Below are positions 6,795 to 15,915 of a stretch of 64,000 bases of DNA, piece by piece. Below the pieces are notes generated by a model. That model made no database searches, was not told the origin of the DNA, and saw only the letters and a program-made list of their open reading frames with translations. Made by a program: the position numbers and the translations under genes. Source of the stretch: Rariloculus sp965263005 (GTDB lineage Bacteria > Pseudomonadota > Gammaproteobacteria > Steroidobacterales > Rariloculaceae); NCBI RefSeq assembly GCF_965263005.1, contig NZ_OZ253579.1, forward strand, positions 3,844,001-3,908,000, given 5' to 3'. Positions within the stretch are counted from its first letter, which is position 1. The number at the start of each line of letters is the position of its first letter.

Positions 6795-9164
6795 CTAGAA
6801 GCCCCAGCCCGCACCAACCGAGATTCCAGTCTCTCCACCGCTGCTCGTGATACCAGCCTTGAACCTGGAATTCTCACCGGAGAAGTGCACGCCGACTGCA
6901 AACGCCGACTCGCCATCATAGCTCGCTGCACCGACCGAAACACCGCGATCACCAATCTCCGGCATGCCTGCCATCGCCATCGCGGCCGCCACGCCTGAGC
7001 GCAACGTTCGGATGCCGTTGGAGTTCGTCGTGATGCTCGCGGCGTTGGTCGCGATCCCCGCAGTGTTCGAGCTGATCGCGCCACCCATTTCGGCAATCAT
7101 GCCCGCGTTCATCATGATGCCCGTAGCATTCGTCTCAATCATGCCACGGTTTTCCATGATATGACCCGCGTTCATCATGATGTCATCCGCGTTCTGGGCG
7201 ATGGCGCCCTCGTTGACGGTCACCCGTCCGTCGAGAGCCTCGATGTCGGCCTCGTTTGTGGTCACTCGTCCGTCAAGCGCCACGATGTCGGCCTCGTTCG
7301 CAGTGATTCGCGTCTCGTGACCCGCGATTGCAGCCGAGTTCTCAGCGACCGGGGCCCTTAACTCGTCAATGACTCCCTCGGCATCAGAGACAGCGCTTGT
7401 GGCCGTGTTATAGACCGCGGCGATTGCATCGACCAGCGCCTGACCGTCGTCGCCGCCCGTTTTCAGCAACTCCGCGACCAACGCCGCCGTCGGACTGTCC
7501 TCATCGCCGTACGCCGCTGCGACCGTGGCTTGCGCCTCTTCCGCATCCGCCAGAGCCATCGCCGCTGCGGCCGCATTGTCGGTCACAGTCTTCGACGGCG
7601 TTGCGCCATCCTCTGAGGCTTTCGCCAATGCCCTGTCGGCGGTGACCTTCAGAGCCTGACGCCTGGCGACCAACTGCTCGTAGAACGATTGCGGAGTGTT
7701 GAACGCCCCGCGAACGCCTGCGGTCGCCGCTTCCCGGTCCGCTACCGCCGCCCTGAGGGTCTGCTCGGCCGTGAATCGGTCGTTCGCCTCCGTCTGATAG
7801 GCCGCGTTCCGCGATGCGATCGAATACGGCGCGGCTTCGTTTATATCATTGTCGGGAGTCGAATCCACAAGCATCGGATTCAGATTCGTGTTATCGCCCA
7901 GCATGCCTTCATATACACCGTCGTAGTACTCCGCCTCCGCCTGGGCTCGCCGAGCGGCTTCGTCGTATATGGTCTGCAACGCCGGGTTCAGGTTATCGTC
8001 CCTGAGCTTCGTCAATGCGTCTGCGGCAGCCCTGGTCCGCGTGCGCACCTGTCGAATGTCGCTGACCATCTGGATAGCGGGTCGGCCACTCTCGCCGTCC
8101 GCTTTTATGGGTGCCAGGACCGGATCCGTATCAACATCCATATCGGTATCCTGCAACGACATCGGGACGATCAGTCTACCCGCAGCATCGAAGTTGCTGG
8201 CGGTCGGGCCGCTGGCCGTGACCATGGTGACACCGGTCATCGGATCAACCGTCCCGGCCTGAGGCTCGTCCAAGTCCGCGTTGGCATATCCCGTAAGCTC
8301 GGTAAGAACAGGGGCTGAAATCATGCCATCGTTGTCAAAGGTGAACACGGTGTCGATCAGCTCGTCCTGGCCGAGTGGGACGTAGTCGGCATAGTTCAAC
8401 TCGTCCAAAGTGTCTTTCGCCGTGTCGGCCTTCACGGCCGCGGCGTTAAAGTCCGCAAGGGACTTCGTCACGACGGCCTTCGCCATCCACTCCGCAACAC
8501 CGGCCTGGTAAATCGGACCGGCGGAAGCATCTGTAAACGCAGCCCTGGCCTTGTCGTGCGCGTCTTGCGCCCGTGTGACAGCGGTCTCCAGTGGTGTGAG
8601 CGAAGCTCCGGTTCGACCGGCCTCGATCGCATCGCCGAGTGCCTTCTGCGCAGCCGTCAGCGCTCTGGCCGTACCACCGGTTGTCATGCCGGGATCGCCG
8701 TAGACGGTTTTGAACTTGTTCAGCAAGTCGGTGTAACCATGGGCCACGTCAGTGGCGATGTCGCCTTCGGCTGGGTTCGTAACCATGCCCTGCGGATCCT
8801 TTACGGCCACGGCATTGAACTCCTCCATGAGGACGGCCCCGCCGCAATTGTTGCCCCCGGGCGGAATGACGTAGCCGAGGCCGAGGGCTTCGATGTCCAC
8901 AAGCGGAGTAGCCATTGGATCTTCAGCGTCGATCAAAGTCTTGATCGCATCGTCCAACGGACTCGTCATGCCTCCCATCGGAATCACAGTCGGCGTTGGC
9001 GACATCGACGGCACATTCATGGAGCAGGTGATCTGATCATCAAAGATGTCAGGTGCCGGGATGTTGCCCATCCCGGGTGTTTCTTGAGCGAACGCCGACC
9101 CTGCAGCGAGAGCGCCCATCCCCAGCGCGCCCAGCGCTGTCATCAGTATACGTTTCAGAACCAT
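6795..9164 (-). CDS. Trimeric autotransporter adhesin A (YadA-type anchor)
   Basis: 789 residues from the ATG that follows the GGGGAACGCTC ribosome site; Met codons further out lack one. The signal peptide is MVLKRILMTALGALGMGAL... ending at AFA/QE. A mature start NIPAPDIFDDQITC is shared by all copies. A long Ala/Asp/Thr-rich passenger follows, then a coiled-coil stalk with 14-residue units (VTTNEADIEALDGR) and 7-residue NA-x-x-I units, and a C-terminal beta-barrel of about 65 residues ending GAGWGF, typical of YadA anchors. It should trimerise in the outer membrane (type Vc secretion). The ligand is unknown. The anchor and stalk are nearly identical to copies C and E, while the passenger varies. 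Confidence 0.85.
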   Translation of the reverse strand: MVLKRILMTALGALGMGALAAGSAFAQETPGMGNIPAPDIFDDQITCSMNVPSMSPTPTVIPMGGMTSPLDDAIKTLIDAEDPMATPLVDIEALGLGYVIPPGGNNCGGAVLMEEFNAVAVKDPQGMVTNPAEGDIATDVAHGYTDLLNKFKTVYGDPGMTTGGTARALTAAQKALGDAIEAGRTGASLTPLETAVTRAQDAHDKARAAFTDASAGPIYQAGVAEWMAKAVVTKSLADFNAAAVKADTAKDTLDELNYADYVPLGQDELIDTVFTFDNDGMISAPVLTELTGYANADLDEPQAGTVDPMTGVTMVTASGPTASNFDAAGRLIVPMSLQDTDMDVDTDPVLAPIKADGESGRPAIQMVSDIRQVRTRTRAAADALTKLRDDNLNPALQTIYDEAARRAQAEAEYYDGVYEGMLGDNTNLNPMLVDSTPDNDINEAAPYSIASRNAAYQTEANDRFTAEQTLRAAVADREAATAGVRGAFNTPQSFYEQLVARRQALKVTADRALAKASEDGATPSKTVTDNAAAAAMALADAEEAQATVAAAYGDEDSPTAALVAELLKTGGDDGQALVDAIAAVYNTATSAVSDAEGVIDELRAPVAENSAAIAGHETRITANEADIVALDGRVTTNEADIEALDGRVTVNEGAIAQNADDIMMNAGHIMENRGMIETNATGIMMNAGMIAEMGGAISSNTAGIATNAASITTNSNGIRTLRSGVAAAMAMAGMPEIGDRGVSVGAASYDGESAFAVGVHFSGENSRFKAGITSSGGETGISVGAGWGF
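7212..7295. repeat. 42-bp coding repeats in autotransporter A stalk
   Basis: Two consecutive 42-bp units each encode a 14-residue stalk element of the pattern VTxNEADIxALDGR. The matching site has three units in copy C (24252-24377) and two in copy E (39860-39943). Confidence 0.8.
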
Positions 9165-9413
9165 GAGCGTTCCCCTTTGCATGTTTGACACCTTATTATG
9201 TTTCTTGTCTGCCGCCACAAGTACGATGGGTTACGCTGTACTTCGATATCTTATTGTTATTTCTAGATTATTGTTGACATTTTCTCCAGTGATGCTCTTG
9301 CATTGAGCCACACAGATACGTTCTAATATGCCTGACCTGGACGATTAGTGCTTACGGTATGCTTACCATTTTGGACTTGATCCCCGTCGGTACCCAGGTC
9401 CTGGAGAGAAGCG

Positions 9414-10595
9414 ATGCCGAGTCGAGGAAGCGCTATTCGAATAACGAAGCAGAGTGTCGATGCGCTCCGAGCAACGAGCAACAACGTGGTGGTTTGGGAC
9501 CGCGACCTGCCCGGATTCGGGGTACGTGTCTACGGTAGCGGGCGCAAGCTTTACGTCGTTCAGTCCCGCGGACCGGCGGGCAGCAAACGGCTGACGCTGG
9601 GACGACACGGTGAACTATCTCCCACTCAGGCGAGAAAGCTGGCTCGCATCGCCATCGGCCGCATCAAGCGGGGCGAGGACCCGAAACCGAAGGTTCCCGA
9701 GCCGGAACCGAACGTGGGCGAACTCGCCAGGCGATTCATGCAGGCGCATGTCGCTCCCAATTGCAAGGCGAGGACCGAATCGCACTATCGGGGATTCATC
9801 CACAATCACATCCTCCCGGCGCTCGGCGACAAGCCGATCGGGATGGTGGGGCGTCAGGACGTTGCGGCATTGCATTTCGCACTCCGGGATCGTCCCAGCG
9901 CGGCCAATTGCACTCTCCGGGTCCTGTCGCAAATGTTCCGGAAAGCGGAGGAGTGGGGACTGATGCCGGAGGAAAGCAATCCGTGCCGGTCCGTTCGCGA
10001 GTACCGGCAGCGCTGGCGCGAGCGCTATCTCACCGAAGCGGAGTATCGCCGCCTCGGTCAGGTACTCAAGGACGCGGAGGCGAACGGTTCGATCGGCAAA
10101 CCCGCGGTCGCGGCATTGCGCCTGCTGATGCTCACGGGCTGCCGACGCGACGAAATTCTGACGTTGCGGTGGGACGACGTGGATCGCAACGCGCGGGAGC
10201 TTAGGCTGCGCGACAGCAAGACGGGGCCTGCCATGATCGCGCTGACATCGGCGGTGGAGCGTGTTCTTGACGGGATCGAGAGAATCCCGGGCAACCCCTG
10301 GGTGATCACAGGCAACCAGCCCGCGAGACGCCTGATGACGCTAAAATCCACATGGCGGCGAGCGCAGGCGCTGGCCGGGCTGGAGGGCATACGCCTGCAC
10401 GACCTGCGCCACAGCTACGCCAGTCGCGCACTGGCGCTGGGCAAGAGCTTGACGATGATCGGCAAGCTCCTGAATCAGGTCCAGCTACAGACCACGGCTC
10501 GCTATGCCCACCTGATGCTGGACGCGGAGAAGGCGGCTGCTGCCCGGGTCGGCGACGCCATCGCGGCACAAGTCTCCGGGCGCCGTGCCGAGTAG
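9414..10595 (+). CDS. Tyrosine recombinase (integrase), first of tandem pair, copy a
   Basis: 393 residues: an N-terminal DUF4102-like arm-binding part (VWDRDLPGFGVRVY), a core-binding domain (residues about 100-190) and a catalytic domain with TGCRRDEILTLRWDD (first Arg), HDLRHSYASR (His-x-x-Arg) and TTARYAHL (nucleophile Tyr). The usual LLGH before the Tyr reads LLNQ, so the second active-site His is Gln. Copy b has the same change, so it predates the duplication. The second recombinase starts 26 bp downstream, so the two probably form an operon. The target site is unknown; no tRNA gene was seen nearby. Confidence 0.9.
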   Translation: MPSRGSAIRITKQSVDALRATSNNVVVWDRDLPGFGVRVYGSGRKLYVVQSRGPAGSKRLTLGRHGELSPTQARKLARIAIGRIKRGEDPKPKVPEPEPNVGELARRFMQAHVAPNCKARTESHYRGFIHNHILPALGDKPIGMVGRQDVAALHFALRDRPSAANCTLRVLSQMFRKAEEWGLMPEESNPCRSVREYRQRWRERYLTEAEYRRLGQVLKDAEANGSIGKPAVAALRLLMLTGCRRDEILTLRWDDVDRNARELRLRDSKTGPAMIALTSAVERVLDGIERIPGNPWVITGNQPARRLMTLKSTWRRAQALAGLEGIRLHDLRHSYASRALALGKSLTMIGKLLNQVQLQTTARYAHLMLDAEKAAAARVGDAIAAQVSGRRAE

Positions 10596-10621
10596 AACTG
10601 GCACTCAGAACGAATCGCACC

Positions 10622-11794
10622 ATGGCGAAACTCAAGGTCCGTAACCTCTCCAACCACACCGTCGACAGGCTCGAGGCGCAGGACGATACGGTGTATTGGG
10701 ATCGCAAGCTGCCTGGATTCGGGGTGCGGGTGTATGCCTCCGGCGCCAAGGTCTATGTCGTTCAGGCGCGAGGGTCCGACGGGACCCGGCGGGTGACGCT
10801 CGGCCGCCATGGGGTCCTCGGCGCCGAGGAGGCGAGGTGTCGGGGCACGCTGGTCATCGCACGTATCAAGGCGGGCCAGGACCCGGTGCCGGAGCGAACG
10901 CGGGCGAGGCGAACCGTCGGGCCCACGGTGGCGGAGGTTGCGGCTAGGTACATGGAAGAGCATGTGGCCGTGCGGTGCAAACCCTCGACCGCGAGGATTA
11001 TGCGCTCGGTCATCGACACTCATATCGTTCCCCGTCTCGGTAGATTGCCGCTGGCAGCAGTCGAGCGGCGCCACGTTATCGCCCTGCATCAGCGGATGGC
11101 AGCCACACCCACGCAAGCAAATCGCGTGGTCTACACGCTATCGCAGATCTTCAGGAAGGCGGAAAACTGGGGGATCGTTCCGGAAGGGACGGATCCCTGC
11201 GGTGCCGTAGTCCGGTACAAACAAAGGAGGCGGGAGCGATTCCTGACGGATGCGGAATTCGAGCGCCTCGGGCGCGTCATGGATGAGGCATCGGAGATCG
11301 GTGGCGCGTCGTGGGCCGCCGTCGCGGCCATTCGGTTGTTGCTGCTCACCGGATGCCGGCGCGGCGAAATCCTGTCGCTGCGCTGGGATGACGTGAACCT
11401 GGACGCCCACGAACTTCGGCTGCGGGACACGAAAACGGGTCCGCGAATCGTGCCGTTGTCGCCGTCCGCGGTGAAGCTCCTGGCCAGCCTGCCACGGTCC
11501 GCGGGCAACCCCTGGGTGATTCCGGGACGCGGGCCCGAGAGGCACATGAGCAAGGTGGGTAACGCCTGGCGACTGCTGCGCTCGCGAGCCGATCTCCCCG
11601 ACGTTCGGCTCCATGACTTGCGCCACAGCTTCGCGTCGCGGGCACTGGCGCTCGGGGAAAGCCTGCCGATGATCGGCAAGCTCCTGGGTCACCGACAGAT
11701 CACGAGCACGGTGCGCTATGCGCATCTCGCGAGGACATCGGTGCATGAGGCGGCCGAGCAGGTTGCCGACAGCATTGCCGCCGATATCCTTTAG
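10622..11794 (+). CDS. Tyrosine recombinase (integrase), second of tandem pair, copy a
   Basis: 390 residues from ATG, reading MAKLKVRNLSNHTVDRLEAQ. It has the same layout as its upstream neighbour and clear similarity to it, so the pair arose by duplication. The catalytic set is complete: TGCRRGEILSLRWDD, HDLRHSFASR, LLGHRQITSTVRYAHL. In this family the enzyme integrates or excises an element through Tyr-linked strand exchange. The fragments at 548 and 12240 are broken relatives. Confidence 0.92.
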   Translation: MAKLKVRNLSNHTVDRLEAQDDTVYWDRKLPGFGVRVYASGAKVYVVQARGSDGTRRVTLGRHGVLGAEEARCRGTLVIARIKAGQDPVPERTRARRTVGPTVAEVAARYMEEHVAVRCKPSTARIMRSVIDTHIVPRLGRLPLAAVERRHVIALHQRMAATPTQANRVVYTLSQIFRKAENWGIVPEGTDPCGAVVRYKQRRRERFLTDAEFERLGRVMDEASEIGGASWAAVAAIRLLLLTGCRRGEILSLRWDDVNLDAHELRLRDTKTGPRIVPLSPSAVKLLASLPRSAGNPWVIPGRGPERHMSKVGNAWRLLRSRADLPDVRLHDLRHSFASRALALGESLPMIGKLLGHRQITSTVRYAHLARTSVHEAAEQVADSIAADIL

Positions 11795-11965
11795 GCTCGG
11801 GGCAAAGAACAGTTGGCCGCGACTGCGCACCGCTGAATGTGCCTCCACGTCCGATCGGTGAGAGTGTGATAAATCGCTGGTTGGTGTCCACGTGACCAGG
11901 ATTGGAAGTCATCGACGCCACGCAGATGCGAACATGTGACCGATGGGTTCATCGACGGTGGTGCA

Positions 11966-12205
11966 ATGAATTGGCATGACTATATCCACAGCGACGCGTC
12001 CGATTTGGTCGGTAAGCCCGTGATCAAAGGCACCCGTCTGTCCGTGGAATTCCTGCTCGGATTGATGGCTGAAAGCTGGTCCGAGGAGCAGATTCTCGAG
12101 AGTTATCCCCAACTCTTCCCGGCGGCGCTGCAAGCCATGTTCGCCTTCGCCGCCGAGTGTATGCGCGACGAACTGGTCTACGGTATCGGCGGCACGGCCG
12201 GTTGA
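11966..12205 (+). CDS. DUF433 antitoxin-like HTH protein
   Basis: 79 residues, MNWHDYIHSDASDLVGKPV then IKGTRLSVEFLLGLMAESW, the conserved DUF433 text (a MerR-like HTH fold). DUF433 proteins usually sit just ahead of a DUF5615 PIN-like protein and act as its antitoxin. Here the partner start (TTG at 12203) is present but runs into integrase debris after a few codons, leaving this antitoxin without a toxin. Confidence 0.85.
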   Translation: MNWHDYIHSDASDLVGKPVIKGTRLSVEFLLGLMAESWSEEQILESYPQLFPAALQAMFAFAAECMRDELVYGIGGTAG

Positions 12206-12340
12206 AACTCTTCGCCAATGAGAACATTTTGTGCGAGACGCCGGCCCAGACGAACGCTGTGATCAACACGTTTTCGCAAATTTACAGACTGGCGGAGAGG
12301 CGGGGACTCATTCCAGAGGGCGCGACAAGTCCGCGCTACT
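12203..12340 (+). pseudogene. DUF5615 toxin start joined to an integrase fragment
   Basis: The first codons (TTG start) read MKLFANENI, the conserved DUF5615 N-terminus, and then switch in frame to TNAVINTFSQIYRLAERRG, a piece of the recombinase core-binding region (compare QANRVVYTLSQIFRKAENWG in the 10622 gene). The hybrid is a recombination scar. The following 12341-12626 holds no gene I recognise. Confidence 0.75.
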
Positions 12341-12656
12341 CCATGGTCTCCTCCGATTTAGCGAATCTCACACTCGCAACCGACGGATGCCGGACCAAAC
12401 CGGCGCCGCGGTGCGCCACCGATTCCGTGTCCTTTCCGAACGTACTCCGCCCGACTCGATTGTCGCGACTTGCGCCCAAAGCTTGTATGGCAGCCAGGTC
12501 CCTCAGGTGTGGCACGTCCCACCTCCCTACACCATTCCCAGAGTTACACAGCCCGTGCTCCGCCACAGCGAGGTGCCCCCATCTCGCCTCACAGTTGCCA
12601 CGAACCATGCAACCGGATAGGCTAAATTGGTTCATTGGCAGACCTTGATCGCTCCC

Positions 12657-12983
12657 ATGGCGTCCGTCCAGCACCCAGCACCGAATCACTGGCTCGTTCA
12701 CTTGGCGTCCCGCTCCGGCCCGGACAGTGAGGTGACGGTCGAGTTGCGTATGAGCAAGGCGACCGCCGACAAATTGGCCCATCTGGAGGCTGCGCGCATA
12801 GCCGCGCTCAACCCCGGTACGGCGTGTCCGGCCACAGAAGATGTGGGGTCCGCAGTTCTCACCATTCTGACCTCGATAGCCACCATCGCCCGCGTCAAGG
12901 AACGCGCGAGCGCGTCGGATCAGAAGGAGCTCATCGAGCTTATTGAGGACGAGGTAGACGCCGCGCGTGCGGATCGTCCTTGA
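12657..12983 (+). CDS. Putative antitoxin partner of the PIN protein
   Basis: 108 residues from ATG (MASVQHPAPNHWLVHL). I recognise no named domain. The middle (VELRMSKATADKLAHLEAAR) could be a ribbon-helix-helix-type segment and the end is a charged helix. It overlaps the PIN gene by 17 bp, which supports a coupled TA pair. Confidence 0.6.
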   Translation: MASVQHPAPNHWLVHLASRSGPDSEVTVELRMSKATADKLAHLEAARIAALNPGTACPATEDVGSAVLTILTSIATIARVKERASASDQKELIELIEDEVDAARADRP

Positions 12984-13392
12984 TACCAACATCTTTGTCA
13001 GCGCGCTCATTACCAAGGGCACGCCACCCGACCAGCTTTACCAAGCCTGGCTTCGGAACGACATCGACCTCGTAACCTCCGTCACGCAGATCGAAGAAAT
13101 CACCGACGTTTTGGCTCGTCCCAAGCTTCGAAGATTCGTCGACCCAGATGAAGCCGCTCAGATGGTTTCCGCCATCCACCTACGCGCAATCGTCGTCGAC
13201 GACATGCCAGTTCCGAAGCGTTCTCCTGACCCGAAGGACGACGTCATTCTCGCCACGGCCGTTGCCGGCCAAGCGGCGCTATTGGTCACTGGAGACAAAC
13301 GAGACATTCTCGCACTCGGAACGGTCGAGGGTATTCCGATCTGCACAGCGCGCGACGCACTGCAAATCGCTCTTGCCGCCCGATCGCTTTGA
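12967..13392 (+). CDS. PIN-domain toxin, COG1569 type
   Basis: 141 residues from GTG, RIVLDTNIFVSALITKGTPPDQL, the signature of the COG1569 'toxin component, PIN family'. Later acidic residues are visible in SVTQIEEITDVLARPKL and SPDPKDDVILATAVAGQA, and the final strand in LLVTGDKRDILALG. All PIN catalytic positions appear present. The upstream overlapping gene is its likely antitoxin. Confidence 0.88.
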   Translation: MRIVLDTNIFVSALITKGTPPDQLYQAWLRNDIDLVTSVTQIEEITDVLARPKLRRFVDPDEAAQMVSAIHLRAIVVDDMPVPKRSPDPKDDVILATAVAGQAALLVTGDKRDILALGTVEGIPICTARDALQIALAARSL

Positions 13393-13518
13393 AACTCTCT
13401 CTGCCGCCACCTCGTTCAGCAAACACGAAGCTCGGATACTGTCGGGGCGCTTCTCGACAGTGGTGCGAATCCTGACGCACCGTCGGGAGATGGTAGGACA
13501 TCGCCGCATACGGCGGCT

Positions 13519-13868
13519 GAGTGTACGCGCGACGAGCTAGTCTACGGTATCGGCGGTACGGCCGGTCGACACTCCTCGCCAATGAGAACGTTGCGCTGGC
13601 CAGCGTGGGGGACCTTAGAAATCTTGGCCACAATGTCTTCTCAATCGCCGAGCATTCGCCCGGGATTTCCGAAGAAGAGGTCCTGCGCTTGTCTCGGGCA
13701 GACCATCGGGTGATCGTCACGTTTGACCGAGATTATGGAGAATTCGTTTTGGTCGGCGGCTCCGTGCGCCGGTTCATGGACAATAGTCCAAGTGTGGCAT
13801 ACTTCGAAAGTTGCGATGGGATGTGCCGCGGTAGAAGCGGCGAGAATCTTGAACGCGTTATCGGCTGA
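13519..13868 (+). pseudogene. DUF433 tail plus DUF5615 PIN-like gene with altered C-terminus
   Basis: The first bases (about 13519-13565) match the last 16 codons of the DUF433 gene at 11966 (RDELVYGIGGTAG). From about 13569 a DUF5615 protein is readable: LLANENVALASV, ISEEEVLRLSRADHRVIVTFDRDYGE. After GEFVLVGG the sequence leaves the family and runs into the upstream region of the next DUF433 gene, also seen at 29830. No good start codon exists for the DUF5615 part. It is probably a broken toxin. Confidence 0.7.
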
Positions 13869-13903
13869 AACGATGAGTGGAACGCACAGGAACGGAGATC
13901 GCA

Positions 13904-14128
13904 ATGATCGACAAACTCATAGAAAGAAGCCCCGAGACTCTTGGCGGGACTCCGGTGTTTGCCGGAACGCGAGTACCCGTGCGCATCCTGATGGAGCATC
14001 TTGAAGCCGGCGACCGACTCGACGAGTTTCTAAACGACTTCCCCACCGTGACGCGCGACCAAGCCGTGGCATTGCTGGAGCGCGTTACGGCAATAGTGGT
14101 CTCCGATTCGTTTGAAGCTGCTGCTTGA
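13904..14128 (+). CDS. DUF433 antitoxin-like HTH protein (module copy I)
   Basis: 74 residues, start at the ATG after the GGAGATCGCA ribosome site: MIDKLIERSPETLGGTPVF, then AGTRVPVRILMEHLEAGD. Standard DUF433 layout with an HTH core. It is nearly identical to the gene at 29925. The overlapping DUF5615 partner here carries a stop codon, so the antitoxin is orphaned. Confidence 0.88.
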   Translation: MIDKLIERSPETLGGTPVFAGTRVPVRILMEHLEAGDRLDEFLNDFPTVTRDQAVALLERVTAIVVSDSFEAAA

Positions 14129-14270
14129 CTAATCCGCACCGCGACGCCTCACGTCCTTCTTTCCCGACTCGTTCGAAGTACGCACGGTGCCGCAAATGGG
14201 CTGGGCGGGCAGCACGAACGGCGAACTGCTGCACCATGCGGCCGTCGGTAGATTTGACGCCCTGGTCACC
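14112..14270 (+). pseudogene. DUF5615 PIN-like toxin with nonsense codon and lost 3' end
   Basis: From the TTG at 14112 the frame reads MKLLLD then TAA where the intact copy (30133) has GAA for Glu. The downstream text (RTVPQMGWAGSTNGELLHHAAVG) still matches the intact gene until about 14270, after which similarity ends and the TesB 3' end begins at 14398. It has both a stop and a truncation. Confidence 0.85.
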
Positions 14271-14397
14271 GTTGCCCAATGCCTGTTCCAGCCAAGTTGG
14301 CATCCGCCGGAACGTAGCGATGCGATAGGCGTTATGCCCGAGCGGTCGAGGATAGCGTGACCCAGGATGCGCTCAGACGGCGCTACCGGCGCCAAGC

Positions 14398-15255
14398 TCA
14401 GTCCCGGATCCTGACGAGTCCTTCCTGCGCCGTCGACGCGACCAGTGCGCCGTCGCGGGAGAAGAAGCGGCCGAACGCGAGCCCGCGGGCACCCACCGCG
14501 TTCGGGCTCTCCATCGCATAGAGCAACCACTCGTCGAGACGGAACGGCCGATGAAACCATATCGCGTGGTCGAGGCTCGCCAGTTGCACACTGCCCTGCA
14601 TGAAGCGGATCCCGTGCGGCAGCGTCGCCGTCGCGACGAGCTGGTAATCGGACAGATAGGCGAGCAGGTTGCGGTGCAGGCCCGGGTCCGCGGGCAGCGC
14701 GTCGCTGGCTCTCAGCCAGAGGTGCGCGATCGGATCGCTCGTCTGCGGCATCAGGAGCGGGACCGGATCGACGGGCCGAACCTCGAACGGCCGATCGTCG
14801 CGGACGTATCGGCGCATCCGGTCCGAAATCCCCGCCGGGATCCGGGCCAGGATCGCGCTGATGTCGGCCAGTTCATCGGGTCCCGGCACGTCGGGCATCG
14901 GTGCCTGGTGCTCGATACCCTGCTCGTGAATCTGAAACGAAGCCGTCATGTTGAAGATCGGGCGGCCGTGCTGGATCGCAACGACCCGTCGATTGCTGAA
15001 GCTCCTGCCGTCGCGCGCCCTGTCGACATCGTAGACGATGGGCGTATCGACATCGCCGGCACGTAGAAAGTAGGCGTGCAGCGAATGCACGTCGCGCCCT
15101 TCGACCGTATAGCTCGCCGCCGTCAATGCCTGGCCGAGCACCTGCCCGCCGAACACTCTCGAGCTGCCGATATCCCTGCTCTCGCCGCGAAAGATGTTGT
15201 CCTCGATCCGCTCGAGCTCGAGCAGATGGAGCAGGTCGGTGAGGCCGGCCCGCAT
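14398..15255 (-). CDS. Acyl-CoA thioesterase II (TesB-like), copy 1
   Basis: 285 residues with the double hot-dog layout of TesB: N-terminal ELERIEDNIFRGESRD, FGGQVLGQALTAA near residue 40, HSLHAYFLRAGD, and the C-terminal half with SLDHAIWFHRPF (catalytic Asp region) and STAQEGLVR (catalytic Gln region). TesB hydrolyses acyl-CoA to acid and CoA. It starts 3 bp after the stop of the dehydrogenase fragment, so in the intact arrangement it is the second gene of a dehydrogenase-tesB operon. It is one of two copies in the window with a good start and uninterrupted frame. Confidence 0.92.
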   Translation of the reverse strand: MRAGLTDLLHLLELERIEDNIFRGESRDIGSSRVFGGQVLGQALTAASYTVEGRDVHSLHAYFLRAGDVDTPIVYDVDRARDGRSFSNRRVVAIQHGRPIFNMTASFQIHEQGIEHQAPMPDVPGPDELADISAILARIPAGISDRMRRYVRDDRPFEVRPVDPVPLLMPQTSDPIAHLWLRASDALPADPGLHRNLLAYLSDYQLVATATLPHGIRFMQGSVQLASLDHAIWFHRPFRLDEWLLYAMESPNAVGARGLAFGRFFSRDGALVASTAQEGLVRIRD

Positions 15256-15258
15256 GGC

Positions 15259-15549
15259 TCAGGGCTTGCCGTGGCGGTTGAGCCGCGCGATCAGGCTCGA
15301 TGTGTCCCAGCGTGAACCGCCCATGCCCTCGACGTCGGCGTAGAACTGATCGACCAGCGCTGCGACCGGCAACTCCGCACCGTTTCCGCGCGCTTCCTCG
15401 AGGCAGATGCGCAGATCCTTTCGCATCCATTCGACAGCGAAGCCGAATTCGAACTCGCCGTCGACCATCGTCTGCCAGCGGTTCTCCATTTGCCACGACT
15501 GCGCCGCGCCCTTCGAGATCGTCTCGATCACGGCGGCAGGATCGAGCCC
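15259..15549 (-). pseudogene. 3' fragment of the dehydrogenase gene
   Basis: Only the C-terminal third remains (GLDPAAVIETISKGAAQSW to the end). The Rossmann half is replaced at about 15550 by a gamma-carbonic-anhydrase fragment on the other strand, so it cannot encode an active enzyme. Confidence 0.88.
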
Positions 15550-15788
15550 CGGGCGCGTGACGCTCGGCCGCGATGCGAGCGTCTGGTTCGGCGCGGTGTT
15601 GCGCGGCGATGCGAATGACATCGCGGTCGGCGACCGCAGCAATATCCTGGATACGGCTGTCGTGCACATCGACGCGGATGCGCCAGCGACGATCGTAGCC
15701 GGCGTCAGCGTCGGCCACGGTGCGACCGTGCACGGCTGCACTGTCGGCGATTGCTCGCTGATCAGTATCGGCGCGACGATACTAAGCC
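15550..15788 (+). pseudogene. Internal fragment of a gamma-class carbonic anhydrase-like protein
   Basis: About 78 codons of left-handed beta-helix text: SVWFGAVLRGDANDI, RSNILDTAVVHID and VSVGHGATVHGC, with His residues typical of the metal site of gamma-carbonic anhydrases (YrdA family). Both ends are missing, and it joins in frame to a regulator fragment. It is a transferred scrap, not a working gene. Confidence 0.8.
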
Positions 15789-15905
15789 ACGCCGTGACCG
15801 GGACCAGGGCGTATTGGCTGGGTGGTCACGCCCTCGGCGATGCGTCGTTCCTGACGCGGCTGCGCCGCGGCGCCTCACCGCAACTCACTAGGGTGGATCG
15901 GGTGG
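15789..15905 (+). pseudogene. Fragment of the HTH regulator encoded at 44920
   Basis: About 38 codons (RAYWLGGHALGDASFLTRL and on) match residues about 97-130 of the protein encoded at 44920. The fragment lies between carbonic anhydrase and relaxase fragments, in the same relative order as regulator and relaxase in the intact mobilisation region. Confidence 0.8.
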
Positions 15906-15915
15906 CAACGGGCGC

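Larger units (their letters stand above)
5827..14390. repeat. Tandem module copy I (left part missing)
   Basis: Contains dehydrogenase, minus-strand autotransporter A, the two recombinases and a TA cluster. Matching points in copies II and III lie 17,040 and 32,648 bp further on (compare the autotransporter stop codons 6795, 23835, 39443). The plus-strand autotransporter, MFS/SpeE-like and TesB part of the module is absent here; TA genes stand in its place. Confidence 0.85.

Noticed and set aside
6795..9164. Calling the autotransporters phage tail-fibre or generic coiled-coil proteins
   Set aside because: All five have signal peptides and YadA-type C-terminal anchors; no phage structural genes are near.
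9219..9413. Attachment site or tRNA gene near the recombinases
   Set aside because: I saw no tRNA cloverleaf or direct repeats flanking the recombinase pair that could serve as att sites.
10352..10621. A longer start for the second recombinase, reaching into the first recombinase gene
   Set aside because: The extra 90 residues are a shifted-frame reading of the first recombinase; the ATG at 10622 begins the conserved family text.
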